NCBI GenBank assembly: GCA_003481775.1
Contig: QULU01000016.1
Location: 1-64,000, forward strand
Length of the DNA stretch: 64,000 bases
Direction: 5' to 3'
Origin: Clostridiaceae bacterium OM02-2AC
GTDB taxonomy: Bacteria; Bacillota_I; Bacilli_A; Erysipelotrichales; Erysipelotrichaceae
Below are positions 16,872-26,800 of this stretch, piece after piece (within the stretch, counting starts at the first letter, position 1; the number at the start of each line of letters is the position of its first letter). The notes under the pieces are model-generated. The model saw only the letters and a list, made by a program, of their open reading frames with translations, made no database searches and was not told the DNA's origin. The translations under genes were made by a program, and so were the position numbers.

Positions 16872-17219
16872 ATGTTTAATGAAATATGCATATATGAGGC
16901 TAAACTGACAAAGTTAGATGAAATTGAGGAACTGATGAGGGAAGTAGCGGAATTTTACTTAAAGCAAGATGGTGTTATTGATGTACACTATATAAAACGT
17001 ACTCACCGACAAAAAGATTTCAATGCAGTTAAAGAAGGAGAATTACCTGTTCGTCTTACAAGAAATGTAGGTAAGGTAACATATGTCTTGTATTGGGTGA
17101 TGGAAAATGAAGAAGTTCATGCACGGGTTGGAAAACTGGGTTTGGAAAAGTTCTATAAGCGTTGGAATAGGTGTTTGATCACAATGCCCAAAATAATTCT
17201 GGGAGAGAATATTGTTTGA
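16872..17219 (+). CDS. small protein, possible dimeric alpha+beta barrel fold
   Basis: A 115-residue protein. The start at 16872 is chosen for its GGAGGT ribosome binding site; the frame opens earlier at 16833, overlapping the previous gene. The pattern of an N-terminal strand (ICIYEAKL), a helix (EIEELMREVAEFYLKQ), then strands with VIDVHYIKRT resembles antibiotic-biosynthesis-monooxygenase-like proteins, but I cannot confirm this. The C-terminus is rich in Trp/Arg/Lys. No function assigned. Confidence 0.7.
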   Translation: MFNEICIYEAKLTKLDEIEELMREVAEFYLKQDGVIDVHYIKRTHRQKDFNAVKEGELPVRLTRNVGKVTYVLYWVMENEEVHARVGKLGLEKFYKRWNRCLITMPKIILGENIV

Positions 17220-17293
17220 TTTACAAATTGCAACTTACATACTAGAAAAATAGAATTTTTAAGTGTCTAAACAAATGGAAGGAGCATAGGATA

Positions 17294-17707
17294 ATGAAAA
17301 TGCCAACAGAAAATATTGATACTAGCATGTTTGCCCCGTGTGGAATGAATTGTAAAGTTTGTTACAAACATTGCTATCATAAAAAACCATGTGCTGGCTG
17401 TTTAAATAGTGATATGGGCAAACCAGAGCATTGTCGTAAATGTAAGATTAAAGATTGTGTTAAAGATAAAAAATTATCCTATTGCTATGAGTGTTTAGAC
17501 TATCCATGTAAGCTGATAAAAAATCTTGAGAAAAGTTATAATAAGAGATATCAAGCAAGCCTCATGGAAAATAGTGCTTTTGTAAAAGAAGATGGATTAG
17601 ATAAGTTTATGGAGCAACAGAAAATTATATACTCTTGCTATAAATGTGGTGGTATAATTTCTATACATGACAGAGAATGTAGTGAGTGTCAAGAGAAAAT
17701 GAAGTAG
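17294..17707 (+). CDS. DUF3795 cysteine-rich protein
   Basis: A 137-residue protein with about eighteen cysteines in paired spacing (APCGMNCKVCYKHCYHKKPC, CRKCKIKDC, CYECLDYPC, CYKCGGI, CSECQ). The first three groups are the DUF3795 pattern; the last two form a C-terminal zinc-ribbon-like pair. It likely binds zinc or iron-sulfur; the role of the family is unknown. AAGGAG lies 9 nt before the ATG. It belongs to the AT-rich accessory cluster. Confidence 0.85.
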   Translation: MKMPTENIDTSMFAPCGMNCKVCYKHCYHKKPCAGCLNSDMGKPEHCRKCKIKDCVKDKKLSYCYECLDYPCKLIKNLEKSYNKRYQASLMENSAFVKEDGLDKFMEQQKIIYSCYKCGGIISIHDRECSECQEKMK

Positions 17708-17756
17708 ACAAATTAGAATTTGTCGGGAAGATTATTTATATAATGTGAGGTATATC

Positions 17757-18548
17757 ATGAATATGATTAGTAAAAAAATAGATTCTACACCTATGTGGTA
17801 TTACATTTCAGAAACCAAGTATGATGAAACTATATTATTTCTTCATTCCGCTTTTGCAGACCATACACAGTATGCAAAGCAAATAGAAGATTTTTCTCAA
17901 AAATTCACAGTCATAACCGTTGACTTAATTGGGCATGGAAAATCTACTAAAACAAAAAAGGGAGATGGAATTGAAAAAACATCAATGTATATAAAAGATA
18001 TTTTGCATGCAGAAAATATCGTTAAAGTCCACCTTGTTGGCGTATCAATAGGTGCTGTGCTTGTTCAAGATTTTGCAAACAAATATCCTGAAATGGTCGC
18101 ATCCATTGCTTGTTTTGGTGGATATGATATAAACAACTTCGATACATCAATGCAAAAAGAGAATGGAAAAGCGCAAGGGTTAATGATGCTTAAGGCTATA
18201 TTTTCAATTAAATGGTTTGCACAGAGCAATAAATTAATTTCCGCTTATACCCCACAAGCACAAGAGGAATTTTACCAGATGAATATTAGTTTTCCTAAAA
18301 AGTCATTTATGTATCTTGCTGGACTGAATGGCATGGTTAACAAATGTATTACAAAAAGAAGTTATCCTATTCTCATAGGTTGTGGTGATCAAGATATTCC
18401 AATGGAATTAAACGCAGTTGAAATGTGGCATACATCAGAGCCTAACAGCCAAGTGATGATTTTTAAAAATGCAGGACATCTTGTAAATATGGATGTACCA
18501 ATAGAATTTAATAAAGTAGTAATGGATTTTATCCTGTGTGCAAAATGA
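17757..18548 (+). CDS. alpha/beta-fold hydrolase
   Basis: A 263-residue cytoplasmic hydrolase of the alpha/beta superfamily. The nucleophile elbow is GVSIGA, an oxyanion-type HSAF occurs early, the acid lies in GCGDQDIP and the histidine in NAGHLVNMD. An esterase, lipase-like or carbon-carbon hydrolase role is possible. The frame opens with GTG at 17745, but GAGG is placed for the ATG at 17757. It follows the DUF3795 gene by 49 bp. Confidence 0.88.
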   Translation: MNMISKKIDSTPMWYYISETKYDETILFLHSAFADHTQYAKQIEDFSQKFTVITVDLIGHGKSTKTKKGDGIEKTSMYIKDILHAENIVKVHLVGVSIGAVLVQDFANKYPEMVASIACFGGYDINNFDTSMQKENGKAQGLMMLKAIFSIKWFAQSNKLISAYTPQAQEEFYQMNISFPKKSFMYLAGLNGMVNKCITKRSYPILIGCGDQDIPMELNAVEMWHTSEPNSQVMIFKNAGHLVNMDVPIEFNKVVMDFILCAK

Positions 18549-18614
18549 GCATAATCCACACATCACTAAATTTCAGTTTATCAAACTAGAAAATTAGAAG
18601 TAGGAGGAACAATA

Positions 18615-18995
18615 ATGGACTACAAAGTAGATGATAAAAACCTTGATGTATCAATGTTTATTTCTTTTGTCAATCAAGTATGGCAAGGCAATTATGACAT
18701 GGAACAGACAAGGCAAGCATTATCTAAAACACTAAATATAACAGCCTATGACAATAATAAGTTAGTAGGGTGTTTGCGTATTCTTTCCGATGGTTACTAT
18801 TTTGGAACAATTACAGAGCTACTTGTTCTTCCTCAATATCAAAAACAAGGTATAGGAAGTAAACTTCTTCAACTTGCAAAAGAAAATACACCTACAATGT
18901 TATATTTCGGTTCTCAACCAGAAGCAGAGAAATTTTATGAAAAGAATGGTTGTCAAAAGAGCTTACAATCTTACATGATAAATAAGGAAAAGTAA
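18615..18995 (+). CDS. GNAT family N-acetyltransferase
   Basis: A 126-residue acetyltransferase with motif A LLVLPQYQKQGIGSKLLQLA (Q-x-x-G-I-G) and a C-terminal FYEKNGC segment. Substrate unknown. AGGAGG lies 7 nt before the ATG. It is unrelated in detail to the other GNAT of the same cluster. The 66-bp linker before it contains TTTCAGTTTAT and AGAAAATTAGAAG, short motifs that recur in other linkers of this cluster. Confidence 0.9.
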   Translation: MDYKVDDKNLDVSMFISFVNQVWQGNYDMEQTRQALSKTLNITAYDNNKLVGCLRILSDGYYFGTITELLVLPQYQKQGIGSKLLQLAKENTPTMLYFGSQPEAEKFYEKNGCQKSLQSYMINKEK

Positions 18996-19068
18996 GAGAT
19001 AACTTCCAGTTTATGAGATTGGTGTAGAGAGTAATAAAAAAATTAGAAATTGTGGAGGGCAAAATATA

Positions 19069-19725
19069 ATGACATATACATTCACAGAAAAATTATTCAA
19101 GCAGGGAAATCGATATTTCATTAAAATACCCTTCAATGTTTGGGAAAAATGTGGTCAAAAGGGAATGGTTGCAGTGAGAGTGTATATAGAAGAGAATTGT
19201 ACGTTCGAATGTAAGCTAGTTCCTAAAGGAGAGGGGACTTATTATATACCAATCAGAAAGAATGTAATACATCAGATCAATAGCGTTGATGCGTTAAGTG
19301 TTGCCTTTGAAGTAATTAGTGGACTAACACGGATAAATTGTGATAGTCCATATTCTAAGGAAAACCCTATACGAAAAATTGACAGTATTCAAAGTATTAC
19401 TTATCCCAAAACTGGATATTGCGGACAACTATGCATTGCTATGCTTACTGGACTTAGCGTAGATGAAGTTGTAGCAGTTATGCAAACAAAGGCATGGGGA
19501 TGTTCTTTTACAAAATTATTAGAAACTTTAGACTATTTTGGTATTTTACACGATGATAAGCCAACCTACACTAAAGGGAAAGAAGTTATATTGCCTGAGT
19601 GTTGTATTCTTAATATTAAGGATGAACAAAAAAATCATTTCGTTTTGTATTATAAAGGTATATACTATGATTCAAAAAATATCGATTATAAGGAGATAAT
19701 AAGCTATATGAGAATTTTCGTTTAG
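19069..19725 (+). CDS. DUF1905 domain fused to C39-like cysteine peptidase domain
   Basis: A 218-residue protein. Residues 1 to about 85 match the DUF1905 beta-barrel (LFKQGNRYFIKIPFNVWEKC, YYIPIRKNVIHQI). The remainder resembles a C39/papain-like fold with TGYCGQLCIAMLTG carrying the candidate catalytic cysteine and NHFVLYYKGIYYD the histidine. The pairing is unusual; a ubiquitin-like or bacteriocin-type processing role would be speculation. TGGAGG precedes the ATG. Last intact gene of the cluster. Confidence 0.75.
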   Translation: MTYTFTEKLFKQGNRYFIKIPFNVWEKCGQKGMVAVRVYIEENCTFECKLVPKGEGTYYIPIRKNVIHQINSVDALSVAFEVISGLTRINCDSPYSKENPIRKIDSIQSITYPKTGYCGQLCIAMLTGLSVDEVVAVMQTKAWGCSFTKLLETLDYFGILHDDKPTYTKGKEVILPECCILNIKDEQKNHFVLYYKGIYYDSKNIDYKEIISYMRIFV

Positions 19726-19847
19726 TAAAAGAGAGAAGCAGTTTTAGATTTTTGCAGTCTTATTATATTCCAGTTTATAGAATCGTATAGATAGTCTGAA
19801 AATCACAGTTTTTCGAACTTAAAAACAAGGAATTATGGGGTTGATAA

Positions 19848-20118
19848 CGTGAATACACCTGCAAGGACTTTGGTTATGGACCTCGTCAGGAGTTTTGGCA
19901 TAGGGGAATTGTTACAGAAGCAGAGAAAGCATTCACAGAACAAGTGATAAAAACAATACAAGAAGGGATGACATTTCGTTATTCCTATGAAGAGTAATGG
20001 CAGCTAAAAGATTTTCCTGTTATATTCAAAATGTATCAGCTCAATTTATAGTAATGAGGATTTTGTGTATAAAATGTATAAGAATATGTATAACAATCGT
20101 TTCCTTGAGAAATTATAA
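19848..20118 (+). pseudogene. broken GNAT-like acetyltransferase
   Basis: The frame from 19848 reads DFGYGPRQEFWHRGIVTEA, which resembles acetyltransferase motif A, then meets a stop at 19995-19997. The same frame continues (WQLKDFPVIFKMYQLN), and after a +1 shift near 20045 a further segment (FVYKMYKNMYNNRFLEKL) runs to a stop at 20118. The start is missing. The gene is dead through at least one stop and one frameshift. Confidence 0.5.
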
Positions 20119-20481
20119 TTTGATGAGAAATAATTACAATATGGTTAATACCTCATTGAAACGTTTCGTACAAGAAAATTATATATTGTCAAATCATGCT
20201 AATGCTCTCAGATATGAAACATCAGAAGCTGCGTCTATTACAAAATACCTGAAAATCAAAGCAGAACGGTTAAATGGATTTTTCCCTGCATAAAATTTGC
20301 AATGCTTTACGTCTTGATCAATCCCCCTCTCCCACCATTTGCCTAAATTCATTCGCTATGGGATACTATAAGCTGTAAACACAGGATGTGCTATAATACA
20401 GCATTTCAACTAGGACAGATCGTGTGTGGTCCCAGGATGATGTCAAAATAGAAATTTTAAGTAGCCGTTCCCTTAATTTTA
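20119..20481. other. intergenic, no gene seen
   Basis: This stretch contains the tail of a spurious 98-codon frame (19997-20293) and an isolated TATAAT-like box near 20393. Nothing else was recognised before the tRNA. Confidence 0.45.
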
Positions 20482-20490
20482 TGATATAAT
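20482..20490 (+). promoter_or_regulatory. extended -10 promoter of the tRNA gene
   Basis: TGA-TATAAT (20482-20490) matches the extended -10 consensus and ends 16 bp before the mature tRNA. No clear -35 box. Confidence 0.55.
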
Positions 20491-20506
20491 AAATCCTGCA
20501 AATGAT

Positions 20507-20583
20507 GTGCCCGTAGCTCAATTGGATAGAGTATCAGATTCCGATTCTGACGGTTGCAGGTTCGATCCCTGTCGGGTGCGCCA
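20507..20583 (+). tRNA. tRNA-Arg (anticodon CCG)
   Basis: A 77-nt cloverleaf: acceptor GTGCCCG pairs with CGGGTGC (two G-U), D stem GCTC/GAGT, anticodon stem TCAGA/TCTGA around loop TTCCGAT with anticodon CCG at 20541-20543, T arm with TTCGATC, and an encoded CCA end. It reads the CGG arginine codon. It stands alone between the accessory island and the adhesin gene. Confidence 0.95.
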
Positions 20584-20594
20584 GAATATTATAG

Positions 20595-20619
20595 AAGCCC
20601 TGTTGTTCAGGGCTTTTTT
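20595..20619 (+). terminator. tRNA-Arg terminator
   Basis: The perfect stem AAGCCCTG/CAGGGCTT with a 5-nt loop is followed by a T run, 12 nt after the tRNA. Confidence 0.9.
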
Positions 20620-20799
20620 CTATTCCTTACACAGCGTAAGAAACAACTTGCGATTTCTTCACATTCTTTCCAAATCAGAATGTTTTAGAAAACATTCAAA
20701 AGCATTTTGAAGTATAGCTTTATACAGATAGCCACTTGATATCATTTTAAGGAAGACTACTTCATGATTACAGTGTCTCCCTAATAACCATTTTCAGAA

Positions 20800-20837
20800 T
20801 AAAAGCGGCGAGCTGACGCTAACGCATCAAGCTCGCC
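20800..20837 (-). terminator. terminator of the adhesin gene
   Basis: The 8-bp stem GGCGAGCT/AGCTCGCC (20807-20814 and 20830-20837), read leftwards, is followed by GCTTTTATT. It starts 6 bp after the adhesin stop codon. Confidence 0.8.
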
Positions 20838-20842
20838 ATTAT

Positions 20843-23800
20843 TTATTTACCGTGTGTTCCTTTTCTTTTTTTTGAGGCTGTTAAAATAGAAATCACTATA
20901 CCTGAAGCTACTAAGAGTAACACCCAAAGCGATCTGTTGAATTTATCTCCGGTTTCCGGTACTTCTTTTGTCTTTGTCCCTGGTGTATTCACATTCACCG
21001 AAGACTCCAAATCATTATCCTTTTCATTCTGCCAGGAAGGACTTGTTACATTATCCTTTACCCCCTCATCGATATCAACACTATCCTTTCTGTAAGACAA
21101 AAACTTGGCAAAAGCTATTTCTCCCTCCTTAATGATTCCAGTTTCTCCCGATTTTTCCACCTTGTAGGCTTTGTTGTTATCGGTATCCTCTACTGTATAG
21201 CGAATTCCGGAAGGAAGACCTTTAGCAGTAATACTCTCTTCATGCTTTAAAACAATGCTCGCTACACCCTGCTTAAATCTCATGTCTCCATAAACACCCG
21301 TGATTCTCTTATCACTCAGAGTCACGGTAAATGTAAAGTCCTTTTTCTTTTCTTCTTCATTTCCGGCTACTGTATTGGAAATCATCAGACTTCCGGTTTT
21401 AACCTCAGGCTCTGTTGGCGTACTGTTCTTCGTATTAAGGAATTCCACTGTTGAAACATTCGTTGTAATCTTGCCTTTCGCACCTTTTGAGGTTGTGATA
21501 TAACCATCCTGATTACTTTCAACCTCAACAACTTCATACGCTGTTCCTAACGGAAGATTTATGGCAGACTTACGTTCCCCATGCTTCAGAGTAAATTCGT
21601 CTGACACACCACTCTTGAAGCTTATATCACCGAACAATCCGTTAATTTTTGTATCCTGAAGGTATACTCGAAAATGGAAATCCTTTTTCGTATCTCCCTT
21701 AGTTCCATCTACAAGATTAGATATTGTCAGATTACCACCTTTCCACTCGGCAATCAGCTTCATAGAAGCTGTCTGAGCCTTCACCTCTATGCTGTCACCT
21801 GGTTGATACACTTTATCTTTATACTTCCAACCAATGAATTTATACCCGTCTTTCATCGGAGCTGTCTTAACCATATGCGTTTTACCAATTTTAATAACTT
21901 CCTCATCATATTTCTCAATGCCATCCGGAGATATTCCACCGGCCAAATCATAGGAAATGACTCCCCAGTCCTCCAGTACATCGGCCGTTCCATTACCATC
22001 TTCATCAAATCCCCAGGCCGCATACACTGTTATATTTTCTTTTCCAAATATAATCTCCGTGATTGTTTCCAATTCACAATCATTCCATTGATAAATTCTA
22101 TTGTTTTCCTTTGTTGTCCAGCCAATGAAAACAACAGCCTTTCCATCTACCTTACTATGCATTGGCTTTTCATCTGATAGTATCGCCTTCTCTTTCGGCA
22201 AATATTTGTTAATATCCTTCGGCATGTTCTGAACGATTCCATCGTTAAAAGCATTTTCTGAATATAACAGCTGTGAGAGTGCCTCCGTATAATCTGCCTG
22301 GTTATTTCCATTGCGATCTTCTGCCCAAACTGCATAAAGTGTTACATTTTCAGTACCCATGACGATAGTGTTTCCGCTAATCAATACGTTTTCTATGTCG
22401 GCCTTTTGTTCTGCAGTAAAAGCTGCGCTGTATGGCTGGCGACTCCAGCCGACAAAAATTTCTCTCGCTTTACGTGTAAAGCCCTTCTCCTCTGTTATAG
22501 CAATACTCTCACCATGTTTGATGCCGTTTTTCTCTGCCGGTGTAGTTCCATTGCCACCATTTAAATCATACTTCAAAGAATATGTCTCCAGTACATCAGC
22601 TGTACCGTTGCCATTCTCATCATAGCCCCAGGCTGCATAAACCGTAACGTTTTCATTACCAAAGGTAACTTTTTTAATTGTTTCTATAGGTGTATGAGTC
22701 CGTTCGCAGATATGAGGACTCTGTGTTGTTGTCCAGCCGAGGAATACTACCTTCTTGCCATTCACCTCACTGTGACTTGGCACTGTTTCGCTCAATGAGG
22801 CCTTATTACCCGGTAAATAAATCTTGTTGTCATTGGTAGGCATATTTTCAACGTTACCTTCGATGACATTGGCATCATATACCAGCTGATGTTCCTCCAG
22901 ATAGTCTGCTATTCCATTATTGTTGCTATCAGCAGCCCACACGGCGTAAACATTGGTATTTCCATCTGGATCTGCAGCATCCGTTTCCAGCATCGTTACT
23001 TCTGTCTGTATGCTGTCTTTCAGCGTTTCATATTCCCTTGAATTTGTAATAATCGTATCAAGAGTCGGTTTAATACTCCATCCCACAAAAATATGATTCC
23101 CGTTTTCAAAGGTAAAGCTTCCAGATGTCCCTTCCGTGCTCCCTGATTCATCATGCTCTATCTGCTTACCCGCAATATCCTTAGCAGTTGAGGATAGCTG
23201 TACTTTCTCACCTGCTACATGATAATGAGGACAAATCACATCTTTACGATCAGAAGCAGCGTCATGGTATCGAACGTGTACAGCATCATCATTATAGTCA
23301 GGATTTCCATTACCATTTCCATCGATTGCCCATACCGCATAAAGCGTAAGGTCCTTTTCCGGCATCGAAAGCACATCATCAATAATAATTTTGTTAATGA
23401 CCTCTTGTGAAGCATCCGCTGATAACGGTGAGGATATTTTTTCCTTACTCCAACCGGCAAAGATTGCTCCTTCTCTTTTCAAATTGTCCGGCTTTGCCGC
23501 TATTGGAACAGATTCATTGGCAATGTGCGCAGAGGATCCCGGCACATCGCCAGTGCCACCATTACCATCATAACGTACGGTGTAAAGCTTGTTTATCTGA
23601 GCGGTAAACATCCTATCCTTCATGATCGGCAATTCTTTGAGCTCCTCGGTACTATATACTTTATTATCGGCATCAGACCATTGACCATCAAAACGCCAGC
23701 CATCTGCTTCTTTAACAGTTGGAATCGTCCCAACCGTATTTTTGTGCCATACCTTTATACTTGCCTTACTGATCGTAGCATTTTCTGCTTTGAAAGTAAT

Positions 23801-26800
23801 CGTGTGAGGCGCTTGAAGCCCAATCGATAAATTCGTATTCTTTTTGAGATTTTCCTCGTCACAGTTAACAACAATGGTGCCTGTAGCACTCTTGTTGTTG
23901 CCGTCTTCTTTAAATATCCCATCTTCCGGCAACGAGAACTTCAAAGGATATGCGCTATTTATATCAGTATTCCCGGGGTTTGTAATTTTCACATGGTAAG
24001 TATCAGCTCGGCGTCCGGTAAATTTAAAAGTTCCGTTCTTCGCAGTTGTTTCATGACTTTCTGTATCGTCACTTCCCACTGCATTCTGATGAGGCGCTTC
24101 TATCTTTACATCACCTTTGTAAAGCTCGTCCGTATCCTCATCATAAACGCCATTGAAATTCCTGTCTACAAAAATCTTTCCTTCAATGATTCCTGTCTGG
24201 AACTCCGCTTGTATATGCGGCAAAGGCATATGTCCACCGTTTTCTTCATTACCTACTGTATACGGCGTATACCCGCAAGGCCCGAAATTAACAACACTCC
24301 CCACCAAAGCTGATGTTGCCTTTTCTGCTTCATAATGCAGATAGATTTTTATTTCTGCATTATTTGGTATTTCTGTGACCGTATCCTTCGCGCTGATACG
24401 AAGCATTTTTACTGTAGACCAATCTGATATTTTATCTGCATCTACATAATTATCTTTATTATTATAATAGAGCGGATCACCTATCGCTGCTTTGGAATCA
24501 ACCGTTGTACTATACTGCACCTGTAAATCACTTTGAGAGCTTCCTATCATCGTAGCAGGTCCACTCATTTTCATATTAAATTCAAACGGCTTGTCCTGAA
24601 TATGGGTATCCCAGTTGTCCCCCTTCTTGGGTACTGGAATATAATAATAAAAGGCTTTTGCGTCTTCCTCACCAAATGGTCTGCCGGTTTCGTTTTTGGC
24701 AGTAAACCGAAAATCAATGCTATGAGTATCTTCTTTTAAAAACTCAATTTTCTTATCTATCTCATAATTGGCATATCCTTTATCGCTGATATCAGCAGAA
24801 TCACCCTCAGACAGCTTTGCGCCAAAGCCAAAGCTCAGACCAAGACGCGCCGCTACAATTGATAGCTTTGTATCATCAGCATTTTTATTAAAGGTACAAA
24901 ATTTCTCTGTTGTATCCGCATCGCCATCCCAATCATCGGTATCTGACTGTATATATTCACTCTGCGTACCACCGGCCTTATCAGATGCCAGAGATGCACT
25001 TTTTATTCGCACACAGTTCCGCATATCCAGGGCCATGGCATCCGCAACCTTATCAATTTTCATATCGAAAGACAGACCAATCTGATACTGTCCCAGATTC
25101 TGCGTAAACCAGCCGACCGGAGCCTTGCCACTCTCAAATGAAATTTTGTACATTCTGTAATCATTCGCGCATTCACTATCAAGAATAGTATAATCCGTCT
25201 TTTCCTGCAATGGAGCACTTTTTACCTTTCCAGTCTCTGGCGTACCATCCCCTAACAGGACGCGGTCGGCCGTACTTCCTTCCAATCTGGTTAGCTTCAA
25301 ATTCTCTATCTTAATGGATTTTGGTAACCGGATATAGATTTCCGTATCCATTACCAGCCTATGAATTGAGTACGGATACGCCGTGGAGGCGATAACACCG
25401 TTGAATTGAACTGTCTCTCCGGCAATCGTGGAATGTATATCCAATACTGGAATTTTTTTGCCATTTTCTATTGTATTTATCAGCGCAAGAGACACCTGAT
25501 TGCTCTCACTGGCTGAAACAAATTTTGCGTCGAAGGTAGCTGGAACAACAGTTTCATCACGGGTTTGCGTATCGTACATTTTCATAGTCACAAACGATGG
25601 GATATTTTTAGGTTCCGTGGCTTTTTTTAGCTTTCCCAATGTTCCTGCACAAGCGGAAGACGGATCTGCTGTTCGAGACTCGACATAGCCCATATAGTTA
25701 GCATCATAAACACCGACATTTGCGCGTATATTGGTGAAATACTCGTCCTTCTTGAGCCCTGCCATCTCAGCAGTGAACAAAGCAAAGCCGTTGATACTTG
25801 TAAGTGCATGGGAGTATTTCGTTTCTGACGTCTTGTTCGTCGTATACCAAACCTCAATCTGATTCCCACTGGTAGCAGGAATTCGCTGTGCAATTACTCC
25901 AAGTTCATCCGAGTCCTGATAAATAAATTCCACAGTCTGTGGTTCACTCTCCATTGTCCCTTGGTTAGACACAAGAAACTGCCCAAGGAAATAGACCATA
26001 TCCGGCGCTGAATCATAGACGCTGACAATACCTGGTTTCCCAGAGATACCATCGCCTGAGCTTTGTCCCTCCATCCTTATATCACTCGCGTTTCCGGCCT
26101 CGAATTGATCCAAATTTTCCTTATTAAAATCGTTGTTTAATATATTGACAGTATTCGCAGTCGTTTCATAAAGACCGTCTGCATAGGTAATCGTTCCACC
26201 CACTGCTGTAGGATTAACTGTCCCTATTCCGTCCGCCTTTATAAGTTGAATCTTCGGATTTCTCCACTCAATTTTATCTTCAGCATCACAAGGCTCTCCA
26301 TCCTTCCATTGAAAATAAGGCGTGAAATAATCATCCCGGGGAATATACATGTTTTCCCAGATCAAAGTAACAGTATGATTGATATTGTCGATTTTCTCAT
26401 TAAATTGAAATTTCTGCTCATCCTTGTGATGAACAGGATCCATCCAGTTATCGCCATATTCCTTTGTATCAAAATCTGTCCGCACATACTCCGCATAGGT
26501 GCCCCTTGTACTATTGTACGGCAGCGCGATAGTAACCTCCAGTTTTTGAAAGAACATCCCCATGCTGTAGCGGGTTTTGTCCGGGCGAAAACGAATCTGC
26601 TGCATTTTAAAAGGTGTATTTGCTGCTGCAGGAACTATTCTCTTTGAATCCCAAGAGGTCATAACAGGGCCAGAAGTAAGCTTGTCACCTGCGATTACAG
26701 CTTTTCCGGAAACCTTCTGATATTCTCTTTGTTCATCCCCTTGTCCGGAATAAACACTGACTTCTAATGGATTTTTCATCGTTGCGCCAAGTTTCTTATT

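Noticed and set aside
19997..20293. 98-codon rightward frame after the DUF1905 gene
   Set aside because: It overlaps the decayed acetyltransferase in another frame and has no ribosome binding site.
20119..20842. CRISPR array or attachment site at the tRNA
   Set aside because: No spaced repeats were seen, and no duplicate of the tRNA 3' end was found in the adjacent accessory island, so integration at this tRNA is not supported.
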